64,000 nucleotides of DNA, from contig NZ_QGTG01000010.1 of assembly GCF_003182155.1 (NCBI RefSeq), forward strand, positions 180,262-244,261. The letters are read 5' to 3'. The notes below the pieces were generated by a model. It was not told where the DNA came from and did no database searches. It was given only the letters and a program-made list of their open reading frames with translations. The stretch comes from Chitinophaga sp. S165 (GTDB lineage Bacteria; Bacteroidota; Bacteroidia; Chitinophagales; Chitinophagaceae). Both the position numbers and the translations under genes were made by a program. Each line of letters starts with the position of its first letter. Position 1 is the first letter of the stretch. Shown here piece by piece: positions 52,523-61,347 of the stretch.

Positions 52523-55069
52523 TTAAAAATCAAACCTAACTCTTCCCCTGATACCCCAGTTGGCGATCAACGGGTTATCCAGGTATGTGAACCTCTTCAC
52601 CAGGTCTAACCTGAGAAGTTTAAATATGTTAGCAACGCCCACACTAGCTTCCACATACGGGTCGCTACCCAGTGTATAAGTGATCGGCGTTCCATCTGAA
52701 TAATTTGAGAACTGGATCTTTGACGGGTCCAGCCTTGGATCATTCCCTTTGCTCAATCCTCCATACAGCACCTTCACGGTAGCCACCTCACGGAGTTTCA
52801 GTTTTTTCAGCAAAGGTATCTTATTGAAGATAAATCCGTTGAAGCTATGGTCAATATTTATACCAGCATAGCGGTCACTCACAAATTCCAGGAAGTTCAT
52901 GAGGTTATAAGACTGTAACTGGTATGCATATGTCTGGTTCGCTCTGTGGATGGTTAACAACGGATAAGGAATATGTCCGAAGATGTAACCACCTTCCAGT
53001 ACCACCTCACTATACCCGAGCTGTGACAGGTATACCATTTTATAAATATTCAGGGTGATGTTCTGGTAATTGTACCCGCTGTTGAACAGCCCCTTCACTC
53101 CCGCGATTGCTCTGAGTGTGAAGATAGGATATTTGTTGGGGATGGGTATTCTGAAGTTCTTTCCCTGGTAAAACTGCTCGTGCGGAGCCCAACGCAGTTC
53201 CAGCGATAATTCTGCCGTAGTGATCTTCTTTACACTGTCCAGCAGGGGTGATCCCTTATAGTAAGACAGTGTACCGGCAGGCGTTTGCGCCCAGTGCTTG
53301 AAACCTACCTGGAATGAGGAATGATTGTCAAACTCATGAAGGTAATTCAACCTGTAAATGTCATTATACAGCCACTTATCGTTGTTACCGCGTTTGAAGG
53401 ACAACAGGAAGTTATCTTCCTGTACGAACTGCAGTTCCTGCCCCGGAATCTTGGTATCGTGCTGATAGCTCGCTTTAAGGGCACGTACCGGCCAGTCGTA
53501 AATAGACTTATGATTAAAGGCATAAGAGCCTCCGAAGTAATATTTCCATTTCTCGTCTTTGAAACCATAAGCGCCGTACCCTTCCAGGTAGATGCTCTTG
53601 TTGAACTTAGGCGTGGTCCTGCCCCCTAACCTCAAACGGAAACCTTCCACCGGGTTAAAGTTGTAGAACGTGTTCACAGGCCCTATTTCAAATTTCGGAC
53701 CTACAGACTTCCAGCCGGCCAGCAGCAGGGTGGCAATATCCATCGTGCGTTTGAAGGATTTCATTTTCTGCAGGCTATCAATATTGGCGTAAACCTTCGA
53801 TTCTGCGGTGGTCAGCGTGTCATGCCTGTTCTGCTCCCAGAAACTTTCAGGTTTCTCTACCTCTTCCGTATTCTCCACGATAGAGCTTCCCGCATAGAAA
53901 TCATCCGCCATTTTCTTGTTCGTTACCATGTTCTTCAGGGACACTGTACGTTCTCCGTAAAGACCGCTTTTGCCTTTAAAGAGACCGAAATCGGCCATGA
54001 GGGTGTTCTTGTTCATGAAGTAACGGCCATCCGGTGTTTTCTCAAAATCCATATAGAGGTGGAAATCACGGATAAAGTTCAGATTGATCTCTTTATTAGC
54101 CGTCATATCTGCCTTCTGTATAGCATAGTTACCATCGAGTGTGATATACAGTTTACCTTCCAGTAACCTGTCTGTTTTATTCCTCGGGTAGAACTCCAGC
54201 ACGATCAGTTTGGAACTGTCGGCCAGTTTGATGGTATCGGCGATATAGTACTTGTAGAAAGTAGGACCGGCATTGGCAATTGGACTGAGGAACTGGTTAG
54301 TGAACAACATCATGTTGTTGTCGTAAATGTCCACGTCCTGGTAAATGTGGTTCAGATAAGCGCTCAGACCGCGGTTATCGATATAGTTCTCAAAGCTGAC
54401 CTTTTTATCGGCAGTGATAATTGTTTTCTTCTTTTCAGGGTCCCGGCGGTAATATACATCTGCCAGTTTCTCTTCCAGGTACATCGGCAACAGTGAACGT
54501 CCGGCCATTTTGGTCGTATCCTGGTTTTCGAACACAAATTTATACTTCCTGGTAAAGCGGCTGTTGCTGACCTTTTCCGATACATTACTTAATGCAAACT
54601 CCAGTTTCTCGTACTGATTGTACTGGGCATAGTCATAATGTTCCATCCTGTTCTTTGACTTGTTGTCAATGACCAGCCGGATCAACTCCACAGCGGGATT
54701 ATCTTTGTTACGGTATCTTTCTTTCTTACGCCTGATCACTACTTCGCCCAGGTTTCTTGCACCACTTTCGAGGTTCATGTTCCTGACTTGTTCAGTACCG
54801 TTCTTTATGCGTATTGTAACGGCCTTATACCCCAGGAGGGAAAAGCGTACACTATCTTTTGGGCTATCAAACTGCAATTCGTACCGGCCTGCGGCATCAG
54901 TAGAGACGCCGAAGGAAGTACCAGGTACAAAGACGCCTACAAAGGGCAATGGGGCACCGGTTTTATCGGTAACCACTCCCTTCACTGTCGTTGTTTGTGC
55001 AAATACTGAACTAAAGCCGAGCGTAAGCAATAACAAAAGACCTAAACCTATATTTTTACTACCATTCAT
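52523..55069 (-). CDS. DUF5686 outer-membrane protein with carboxypeptidase-regulatory domain
   Basis: An 848-residue outer-membrane protein: signal peptide (ends SSVFAQ), carboxypeptidase-regulatory-like domain (about 28-105, GVVTDKTGAPLPFVGVFVPG), then DUF5686 with LGEVVIRRKKERYRNKDNPAVELIR and a predicted barrel to the end (GIRGRVRFDF). No plug is seen, so it is not a TonB receptor. The family's role is unknown. Its place inside a sphingolipid operon, between GtrA and PI synthase, makes a role in placing these lipids in the outer membrane a reasonable guess. Confidence 0.83.
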   Translation of the reverse strand: MNGSKNIGLGLLLLLTLGFSSVFAQTTTVKGVVTDKTGAPLPFVGVFVPGTSFGVSTDAAGRYELQFDSPKDSVRFSLLGYKAVTIRIKNGTEQVRNMNLESGARNLGEVVIRRKKERYRNKDNPAVELIRLVIDNKSKNRMEHYDYAQYNQYEKLEFALSNVSEKVSNSRFTRKYKFVFENQDTTKMAGRSLLPMYLEEKLADVYYRRDPEKKKTIITADKKVSFENYIDNRGLSAYLNHIYQDVDIYDNNMMLFTNQFLSPIANAGPTFYKYYIADTIKLADSSKLIVLEFYPRNKTDRLLEGKLYITLDGNYAIQKADMTANKEINLNFIRDFHLYMDFEKTPDGRYFMNKNTLMADFGLFKGKSGLYGERTVSLKNMVTNKKMADDFYAGSSIVENTEEVEKPESFWEQNRHDTLTTAESKVYANIDSLQKMKSFKRTMDIATLLLAGWKSVGPKFEIGPVNTFYNFNPVEGFRLRLGGRTTPKFNKSIYLEGYGAYGFKDEKWKYYFGGSYAFNHKSIYDWPVRALKASYQHDTKIPGQELQFVQEDNFLLSFKRGNNDKWLYNDIYRLNYLHEFDNHSSFQVGFKHWAQTPAGTLSYYKGSPLLDSVKKITTAELSLELRWAPHEQFYQGKNFRIPIPNKYPIFTLRAIAGVKGLFNSGYNYQNITLNIYKMVYLSQLGYSEVVLEGGYIFGHIPYPLLTIHRANQTYAYQLQSYNLMNFLEFVSDRYAGINIDHSFNGFIFNKIPLLKKLKLREVATVKVLYGGLSKGNDPRLDPSKIQFSNYSDGTPITYTLGSDPYVEASVGVANIFKLLRLDLVKRFTYLDNPLIANWGIRGRVRFDF

Positions 55070-55079
55070 CTATCTAACA

Positions 55080-55466
55080 TCATTTAAAAACGAACCGCTT
55101 CTGCATTATATAACTATAAGTAAAACCAATCAGTAAAGATACCAGCACTTTAAACAGTCCCACCATTTCCAGATCATCCTTCCATCCTGAAAAATGCAGT
55201 ATCACCCACATACAAGCTGTATTTAACAGCATATTCCCCACCCAGGTAATACCATATCGCAGTGCCTGCCCTCCAAATGCTCCTTTCTCCTTGTTAAAAA
55301 CCCACTGCCGGTTAATTAAAAAGTTAGCAACTCCGCCAGCAATGGCGCCGGCTATATTTGCGCCGGCAGACCATGCCCCTGCAAATACTGAAAGCAAAAA
55401 AACCGTGGTCCAATCCACACCTGTTGCTATCAGCGAAGAAGCCTGAACTTTCAAAAATTTAATCAT
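55080..55466 (-). CDS. GtrA-family four-helix membrane protein
   Basis: A 128-residue inner-membrane protein with four helices and the GtrA pattern (KFLKVQASSLIATGVDWTTVFLL; GGVANFLINRQWVF; FTYSYIMQKRFVF). GtrA proteins take part in membrane transfer of lipid-linked sugars. Overlaps the PgpA-type gene by four bases (ATGA). In this operon it may help move an inositol lipid intermediate across the membrane; that is inference. Confidence 0.88.
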   Translation of the reverse strand: MIKFLKVQASSLIATGVDWTTVFLLSVFAGAWSAGANIAGAIAGGVANFLINRQWVFNKEKGAFGGQALRYGITWVGNMLLNTACMWVILHFSGWKDDLEMVGLFKVLVSLLIGFTYSYIMQKRFVFK

Positions 55467-55927
55467 CCTGCAAAAATGTTACTATGGTAAACAATCTGCA
55501 GTAACAAGTTGGTATATACTCCTGCTACCACGTCGTCCATCATGACACCGAGGCCTCCGGGCAACGCCTCGGTACGACGGATCAGTAATGGTTTGCGGAT
55601 ATCAAAGAATCTGAACAACACCAGCCCGGCCAGTACATAACCGGGAGTCACCGGCAGGAACAGTAAGCTGAAACACATGCCGGACACTTCATCTATCACT
55701 ACTTTCTTATCATCCTTGCCCCAATGTGGTTCAACTTCTGTACCGGACCAGATACCTAATAATGTAACTCCTATGGTTATGACCAACGGCCACATCCAGG
55801 ATATGTGACCACCAGCCTGCGCAAGGTACCAGCAAAGAGCTGTCACGGCGGCAGCAACCGTGCCCCCTCCCTTGCCTATGTAGCCTATGCCCAGGCTGGT
55901 AGCGATTATTTTATGAACTCGGATCAT
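55463..55927 (-). CDS. PgpA-type phosphatidylglycerophosphatase, probable PI-phosphate phosphatase
   Basis: A 154-residue membrane phosphatase of the PgpA family: KVVIDEVSG (75-83), FRFFDIRKP (105-113) and GVMMDDVVAG (127-136) are the family's acidic active-site motifs. PgpA normally dephosphorylates phosphatidylglycerophosphate. In inositol lipid clusters of Bacteroidota a homologue acts on phosphatidylinositol phosphate, and the neighbouring MIPS gene (four-base overlap) points to this role here. Confidence 0.85.
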   Translation of the reverse strand: MIRVHKIIATSLGIGYIGKGGGTVAAAVTALCWYLAQAGGHISWMWPLVITIGVTLLGIWSGTEVEPHWGKDDKKVVIDEVSGMCFSLLFLPVTPGYVLAGLVLFRFFDIRKPLLIRRTEALPGGLGVMMDDVVAGVYTNLLLQIVYHSNIFAG

Positions 55928-57249
55928 CCTTCGTTTAAAATTCCTTCGTAATAATCCAGACCGAGGTGCGTGATCAGATCTTCGCCCATCAGGTAACGCA
56001 GTGTGTTCTGCAACTTGATCAGCTGTTTGAAGATGTCATGCTCAGGACGCAGCCCTGGCGCTGTTTGTGGTGATTTCAGATAGAAGGACAGCCATTCCTG
56101 GATACCGCTCATACCTGCACGTTTCGCAAAGTCAATGAACAGTGCGAGGTCAAGTACGATCGGTGCAGCAAGAATAGAGTCACGGCAAAGGAAATTCACC
56201 TTTATCTGCATTTTGTATCCCATCCATCCGAAGATGTCGATGTTATCCCAGCTTTCCTTATTGTCCTTACGCGGCGGATAATAATTGATCCTGATCTTGT
56301 GGTACATATCACCATATAGTTCAGTATTTTCATCCGGCATCAGGATATCTTCCAGTACGCCCAGTTTGGATACTTCTTTTGTCTTAAAGTTATCCGGATC
56401 ATCCAGTACCCAACCATCACGGTTACCCAGGATGTTGGTGGAGAACCAGCCTTCCATACCCAGCGCGCGAGCCTGTAAACCAGGGGCCAGGATGGTTTTC
56501 ATCAGGGTCTGACCTGTTTTGAAGTCTTTACCTGCGATCGGGGTTTTAGTCTTTTTGGACAATTCCACTAATGCAGGAATGTCGCAGGTCAGGTTAGGCG
56601 CCCCGTTCGCAAAAGGCACTCCTAATGTCAGCGCTGCATATGCGTATATCATGCTCGGAGCGATACGCGCATCATTGTCTTTCAGACCCTGTTCAAATGC
56701 CGCCAGTGATTGGTGAACATCTGCAGCTTCATGATAAATTTCTGTGGAACCACACCATACCATTACAACACGGTCACAACCCTTCTCTTTCTGGAAGTTC
56801 TTGATGTCCTCAATAACAGCCTGTGCCAGGTCATAACGGGTCTTATAATCCTTTACGTGTGTCCCGTCCAGATTTTTAACAAAGTTTTTATCAAAAGCGG
56901 CCTTCATTGGAACGATTGATTCCAGTTCAGGTCTGATCGCTTCCAACATAAACCTGTCAAGTACTTCAGCCTTTACAGCTGCGGTGTACACATTGTCTTC
57001 ATACACATCCCAACCACCAAATACCAAGTCATTCAGGCTTGCTAAAGGAACGAAGTCCTTGATAAGCGGATTCCTGTTCTCTGTTCTTTTTCCCAGGCGG
57101 ATATGGCCCATCTGTGCTACGGACCCGATCGGCTTGGATAAACCTTTCTTAATTGATTCTACTCCGGCGATGAAGGTCGTTGCTACCGCGCCCAGGCCCG
57201 GCATCAGGACCCCCAGTTTCCCTTTTGCTTCTTTAATTTGATGTTTCAT
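55924..57249 (-). CDS. myo-Inositol-phosphate synthase
   Basis: A 441-residue NAD-dependent enzyme that turns glucose-6-phosphate into inositol-3-phosphate. Family segments seen: GLGAVATTFIAGVESIKKG near the N-terminus, VVMVWCGSTE, PIAGKDFKTGQTLMKT (the catalytic Lys/Asp region), STNILGNRDG, and YKMQIKVNFLCRDSILAAP. Supplies the inositol head group for the lipids made by this operon. Starts 32 bp after the epimerase gene. Confidence 0.93.
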   Translation of the reverse strand: MKHQIKEAKGKLGVLMPGLGAVATTFIAGVESIKKGLSKPIGSVAQMGHIRLGKRTENRNPLIKDFVPLASLNDLVFGGWDVYEDNVYTAAVKAEVLDRFMLEAIRPELESIVPMKAAFDKNFVKNLDGTHVKDYKTRYDLAQAVIEDIKNFQKEKGCDRVVMVWCGSTEIYHEAADVHQSLAAFEQGLKDNDARIAPSMIYAYAALTLGVPFANGAPNLTCDIPALVELSKKTKTPIAGKDFKTGQTLMKTILAPGLQARALGMEGWFSTNILGNRDGWVLDDPDNFKTKEVSKLGVLEDILMPDENTELYGDMYHKIRINYYPPRKDNKESWDNIDIFGWMGYKMQIKVNFLCRDSILAAPIVLDLALFIDFAKRAGMSGIQEWLSFYLKSPQTAPGLRPEHDIFKQLIKLQNTLRYLMGEDLITHLGLDYYEGILNEG

Positions 57250-57281
57250 AAAAATGTGAGACTTTTATTTAACTGTTTTAA

Positions 57282-58265
57282 TCAAAACCATTTGTTGGTG
57301 GTGTACCAGTCCAGTGTTTCCCGCATACCTTTTTCAAGGTCATACAAAGGGCGGTAACCCAGGTCCCGGCGGATCTTTTCTATGTTGCAATTCCAGTTCT
57401 CCGCTGTCAACTCGTTTAATTTGTCCTTATTCAGCAACGGAGCACCACGACTCACCATTTCTGAAATAGCGGCAACGATCCTAATAACAGGCAGAGGTAG
57501 GTGAACACGGAAAGTACGTAGCTTCAGATATTGTTTTATAACACCGGCCAATGCATAACGGTCATACCCGTTACCGTCCGAAATGTTATAGGCAGTTCCC
57601 GAAACCGGCGCTGTAAGCGCCAGAATAGCCGCCTGTGCGAGATCCTTGACGTAGACAAAACTCAGCCACTGGGCGCCTTTGCCCATATAAGGTTCCAAAC
57701 CCCGTCTAAACGTCTTGAACAACACGAAAAGGTCCCGTTCTCTTGGCCCATACACTGCGGTGGGCCTTAATATTACCCAGGGGACATCTGAAATAACTCC
57801 CAGGTATTCTTCAGCCAGTAATTTACTTTTTCCGTAACTGGTCACCGGTTGGGGTTTGACCACGTCCGGTACAGGCCAGCTGGCATCATACGCGATGGGG
57901 CCTACGGCGGCCAGACTGCTGATAAATAAAAACTTTTTGATCGGTACCCCCGACTCTCCGGCTGCTACTGCCAGGTTAAGGGTATACCCTGCATTGATCC
58001 TGTTATATTCGTCCAATGATTTCGCTTTCGTAATTCCTGCGCCATGAATGATATAATCGAATCTGTGCTTTTCAATCATATCCTTCAGGTCATCCTTACG
58101 GCTAAAATCAGGATAAACAAAATTTACCGGCAAATGTTTCAGGTGGAAGACATTACTCGATGCCCGAACAGCGGCGTACACCTCCATTCCTGCATTTAAG
58201 GCTGCCTCCACCAGATGATATCCTACAAAACCGCTGGCACCTGTTATCAGTATCCGGGGTTTCAT
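57282..58265 (-). CDS. Extended SDR/NAD-dependent epimerase, candidate ceramide ketoreductase (CerR-like)
   Basis: A 327-residue NAD(P)-binding protein with GASGFVGYH (about 8-16), ISSLAAVG, the YGKSK catalytic pair (Tyr-x-x-x-Lys), RPTAVYGPRERD and a C-terminal SDRe-type domain. In Caulobacter an epimerase-like CerR reduces the 3-keto group during ceramide synthesis; position here, overlapping the GNAT gene by four bases next to SPT, suggests the same task. A sugar-nucleotide epimerase is the alternative. Confidence 0.7.
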   Translation of the reverse strand: MKPRILITGASGFVGYHLVEAALNAGMEVYAAVRASSNVFHLKHLPVNFVYPDFSRKDDLKDMIEKHRFDYIIHGAGITKAKSLDEYNRINAGYTLNLAVAAGESGVPIKKFLFISSLAAVGPIAYDASWPVPDVVKPQPVTSYGKSKLLAEEYLGVISDVPWVILRPTAVYGPRERDLFVLFKTFRRGLEPYMGKGAQWLSFVYVKDLAQAAILALTAPVSGTAYNISDGNGYDRYALAGVIKQYLKLRTFRVHLPLPVIRIVAAISEMVSRGAPLLNKDKLNELTAENWNCNIEKIRRDLGYRPLYDLEKGMRETLDWYTTNKWF

Positions 58266-59449
58266 ATCTCTTTTTCGTATATCCTGTAGGTCCTGTAACG
58301 ATCTGCATTGATACCCCGCATAGCGGCGTTCATCATTTCGTTCGTTTCCAGGATCCAGGACCCTTCGCCATAGGCAACGCCTTTCGCCCTGCCCACTTTC
58401 ATTAACTCACCGTAGAAACAGGCGTCAATTCCCAGTTTACGGTGAGATTCCAATACTCCCAATGCCAATATCCTCAATCCATTTACTTTCTTCTTACCCA
58501 ATAATAATTTCACTATACCGGTCGGGAATAACCTTCCCCTTTTGATCTTGATCAGGACCTGGTTGATATCCGGGATGGCCAGTGCAAAACCTACCAACTT
58601 CCCGTTCTCTTCTGCTACAATACCAAAATCGGGGTCAAGGATCATTTTCAGATCTTTCGCCAGGTACATGAATTCCGCTTCTGTCATCGGCACAAAACCC
58701 AGGTTCTTGTCCCAGGCGCTGTTATAGATCGCATGGATGCCTTTCACCTCCTGTTCGAAATTCTTCATATTGACCTTGCGGAAAGTGATATTTCGTCTGG
58801 TCATTATTCTCTCCTGCAACACTTCCATCACCCGGAAAGGCCGGTCGTTCATATATTGTGGAATGATCTTCCAGGCATACATGGTGATCTTTGTTGCAAA
58901 ACCCGCTTCTTCAATCAGTTTAACGTAGTAGGGATAGTTATAGGTCATCATCACTACCGGCGGACCGTCAAAACCTTCTACCAGTAACCCGCAGGCTTCG
59001 TTGGTAGAGAAGTTAACGGGGCCTATCATCGTACCCAGCTTACGTTCCTTCAGCCATTGCCTGGCTGCATTGAACAATGCCTGGCTTACTTCTTTATCAT
59101 TGATGCAATCGAAGAAACCAAAGAACCCATCATTCGTCTTATTGAAAACGTTAGCGTTCTTATTGTCGATGGCAGCGATCCTTCCCACTATTTCATTACC
59201 GCGAAAGGCCAGGAACGTCTGCAGTGCTGAATGTTCGTGGAAAGGATGTTTTCCCGGAGTCAGGAGGTCACGTTGAGCAATAAACAACTCAGGTACATAG
59301 TTCACATCGTTCCTGTACAGATCGTGCGGGAAATCGATGAACTGCGCCAACTGTTTCTTACTGGTAACCGCCTGAATGGTCACCTTAGGTAAACCGTTGG
59401 TTTGTTGTGAAGCATGTACCGTTTGCTGAGATGTCTGCAATGTTTCCAT
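58262..59449 (-). CDS. GNAT-like acyltransferase, candidate bacterial ceramide synthase
   Basis: A 395-residue cytoplasmic protein with two GNAT-like halves: KQLAQFIDFPHDLYRNDVNYVPEL, GPVNFSTNEACGLLVEGFDGPPVVMMTYN, then DFGIVAEENGKLVGFALAIPD and LRILALGVLESHRKLGIDACFYGELMKVG. In Caulobacter the ceramide synthase bCerS is a GNAT-like protein encoded near SPT. The gene is immediately adjacent to SPT here (no base between stop and start). It would N-acylate the sphingoid base; without a search this identity is probable, not proven. Confidence 0.6.
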   Translation of the reverse strand: METLQTSQQTVHASQQTNGLPKVTIQAVTSKKQLAQFIDFPHDLYRNDVNYVPELFIAQRDLLTPGKHPFHEHSALQTFLAFRGNEIVGRIAAIDNKNANVFNKTNDGFFGFFDCINDKEVSQALFNAARQWLKERKLGTMIGPVNFSTNEACGLLVEGFDGPPVVMMTYNYPYYVKLIEEAGFATKITMYAWKIIPQYMNDRPFRVMEVLQERIMTRRNITFRKVNMKNFEQEVKGIHAIYNSAWDKNLGFVPMTEAEFMYLAKDLKMILDPDFGIVAEENGKLVGFALAIPDINQVLIKIKRGRLFPTGIVKLLLGKKKVNGLRILALGVLESHRKLGIDACFYGELMKVGRAKGVAYGEGSWILETNEMMNAAMRGINADRYRTYRIYEKEI

Positions 59450-60655
59450 TTATATTTTTTGCTTTAAAGGTATTCCCGCACGTGTAAATGTCTCCGTTAA
59501 CTTATCTACCGCAGTTTCGATCTGAGCAAACGTGTGCGTTGACATCAGGGAGAATCTGATCAGGGTAGCATCTGGTTGTACTGCCGGAGGCACCACAGGG
59601 TTCACGAATATACCTTCATCCTGCAGCATACGGGTAATGCGGAATACGCTTTCCTCGTTCCTGATATAGATCGGGATAACAGGCGTTTCTGATACGTGTC
59701 CGGTATCAAAACCTGCTTCCTTCAGTAAGTTTCTTGCATAGTTGGTATTGTCCCACAGGCGCTGGATGTGCTCTGGTTCAGACTGGATGATATCCAGGGT
59801 AGCAAGTACGCTGGCTGCTGATGCAGGCGTCATGCTGGCGCTGAAGATCAGGGAGCGGGCGGCGTGTTTCATGTATTCGATCACATCACGTTCGCCTGCG
59901 ATGAACCCACCCAGGGAAGCGAAGGATTTACTGAAAGTACCCATGATAACGTCCACCTTGTCAGTGAGACCAAAGTGAGCGGCTGTACCGGCGCCAACAG
60001 GCCCTACTACGCCTAATCCATGAGCGTCATCCACCATGATATTTGCGCCATAGGTGTCAGCCAGTGCTACTATTTCAGGCAGGCGGGCGATATCGCCTTC
60101 CATGCTGAACACACCGTCCACAACGATGAGACGTACGGATGACTGCGGAAGTGCTGATAATTTAGCTTCCAGGTCTTCCATGTTGTTGTGGCGATACTTG
60201 ATAACCTTTGAAAAGGACAGACGGCTGCCGTCAATGATTGAGGCGTGGTCCAGCTCATCGAGAATGAGGTAGTCATTACGACCTGTCAGGCAGGATAATG
60301 CTCCCTGGTTTGCCAGGAACCCTGTGCTAAATACAAGAGCGGCTTCTTTGCCTACGTATTCCGCCAGGCGCCGTTCCAGTTCCAGGTGGAGGTCAAGCGT
60401 ACCATTCAGGAACCTTGATCCTGCACATCCCGTACCATATTTGTCAATAGCACGTTTTGCGGCCTCCTTTACCTTGGGATGGTTTGTTAGTCCCAGGTAG
60501 GAATTTGATCCGAACATTAACACTTTTTTACCGTCTATGTCAACTTCAGTGTCCTGAGAAGAAGAGATCGGTCTAAAATAAGGGTAGATCCCCTTTTCTT
60601 TGGTAGTGTAAACTCTGGCCAGTGAGGCTTCCTTTGCACGTAACAATTTGCTCAT
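59450..60655 (-). CDS. Serine palmitoyltransferase (alpha-oxoamine synthase)
   Basis: A 401-residue PLP enzyme that condenses serine with an acyl-CoA to form 3-ketosphinganine, the first step of sphingolipid synthesis. PLP contacts: His137 (ELDHASI), Asp209/His212 (VDDAHGLG), and Schiff-base Lys243 in MGTFSKSFASLGGF. The TFSKSFASLGGF form is that of serine palmitoyltransferases in Bacteroidota; KAPA synthase (BioF) and glycine C-acetyltransferase are close relatives but do not fit the context. First gene of the ten-gene operon. Confidence 0.88.
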   Translation of the reverse strand: MSKLLRAKEASLARVYTTKEKGIYPYFRPISSSQDTEVDIDGKKVLMFGSNSYLGLTNHPKVKEAAKRAIDKYGTGCAGSRFLNGTLDLHLELERRLAEYVGKEAALVFSTGFLANQGALSCLTGRNDYLILDELDHASIIDGSRLSFSKVIKYRHNNMEDLEAKLSALPQSSVRLIVVDGVFSMEGDIARLPEIVALADTYGANIMVDDAHGLGVVGPVGAGTAAHFGLTDKVDVIMGTFSKSFASLGGFIAGERDVIEYMKHAARSLIFSASMTPASAASVLATLDIIQSEPEHIQRLWDNTNYARNLLKEAGFDTGHVSETPVIPIYIRNEESVFRITRMLQDEGIFVNPVVPPAVQPDATLIRFSLMSTHTFAQIETAVDKLTETFTRAGIPLKQKI

Positions 60656-60718
60656 TCTGATATATCTTAAGCTGTTGTATAATCTTTCTACTTTATGCGA
60701 AAGTATAAGATTATTGTT

Positions 60719-60734
60719 CTGAAAACGTTTTCAG
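60719..60734. promoter_or_regulatory. Perfect 16-bp palindrome in the sphingolipid operon leader
   Basis: CTGAAAACGTTTTCAG is a perfect palindrome. Its inner 14 bases fit TGWAANCGNTNWCA, the binding pattern of LacI/GalR-family proteins. It lies 4 bases after the candidate -7 box and 64 bases before the SPT start codon, where a bound repressor would block transcription. Confidence 0.5.
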
Positions 60735-60737
60735 ATC

Positions 60738-60745
60738 CAAATTTA
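60738..60745 (-). promoter_or_regulatory. -7 box TAAATTTG of the sphingolipid operon
   Basis: On the minus strand TAAATTTG matches TAnnTTTG, 82 bases before the SPT start codon. No good -33 TTG was found at the usual distance. Confidence 0.45.
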
Positions 60746-61347
60746 TATATTGAACACTAATAATTTGCAGTGGAGTTTTTATGACGGTATATGATAAGTC
60801 CCCCGCAAACAAGCTAGTGTCTAATAATATGTCAATCAAATTACGAACACTCTAATACGAAGGTTTCGTAACTCTAACAGTATGCTAGTTGCGGTTTAAA
60901 CATGTAGTTAGTGGGTTGTAACTAACAATAGGTGATAATAACGGTGGTCTAACAGTATATTCGTTGTGGTTTAAGGCGTATCATTAAGCCGGTTTCATCA
61001 TCAGCTAACCGGAATGACGGCACCAAATTAGGAAAAAATTTCAATTAAAACCCAAAAACATTAGGGATTGACGTCAAAATATTACATATATACAACAAAG
61101 TGGTAATTTCATTATCTGTATGAGCAGTGGTCGGCTGACTATTTTAATAAATTAAAAATGAACATTTTCCACATAGAAATAACAGATAATCTGTCTTATC
61201 CTCCCTCCTCCTGCTCCTCCTTATTAAACCCTGCCCGTTTCAGGTAGTCTACTTATGTATACTCACAGTAGTCAGAGAAAAGATAACCGGGCCTGGCCCC
61301 TCCGGATTATCAGCGGGAACAGGGAGTATTTCACGTAAATCCAGTAT

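Larger units (their letters stand above)
60656..61347. other. Long intergenic region upstream of the sphingolipid operon
   Basis: A 692-bp stretch with no gene. It holds the operon promoter and a palindrome (listed separately), a degenerate 27-base direct repeat (60873-60899 and 60948-60974, TCTAACAGTAT...GGTTTAA, 75 bp apart), a small hairpin TACGAA-GGT-TTCGTA near 60857, and a pyrimidine-rich run (CCTCCCTCCTCCTGCTCCTCC) at about 61201. Confidence 0.55.

Noticed and set aside
59450..60655. KAPA synthase (bioF), given bioA at 36.5 kb
   Set aside because: The PLP-lysine segment TFSKSFASLGGF and the operon with ceramide and inositol lipid genes fit serine palmitoyltransferase better; bioA is 22 kb away.
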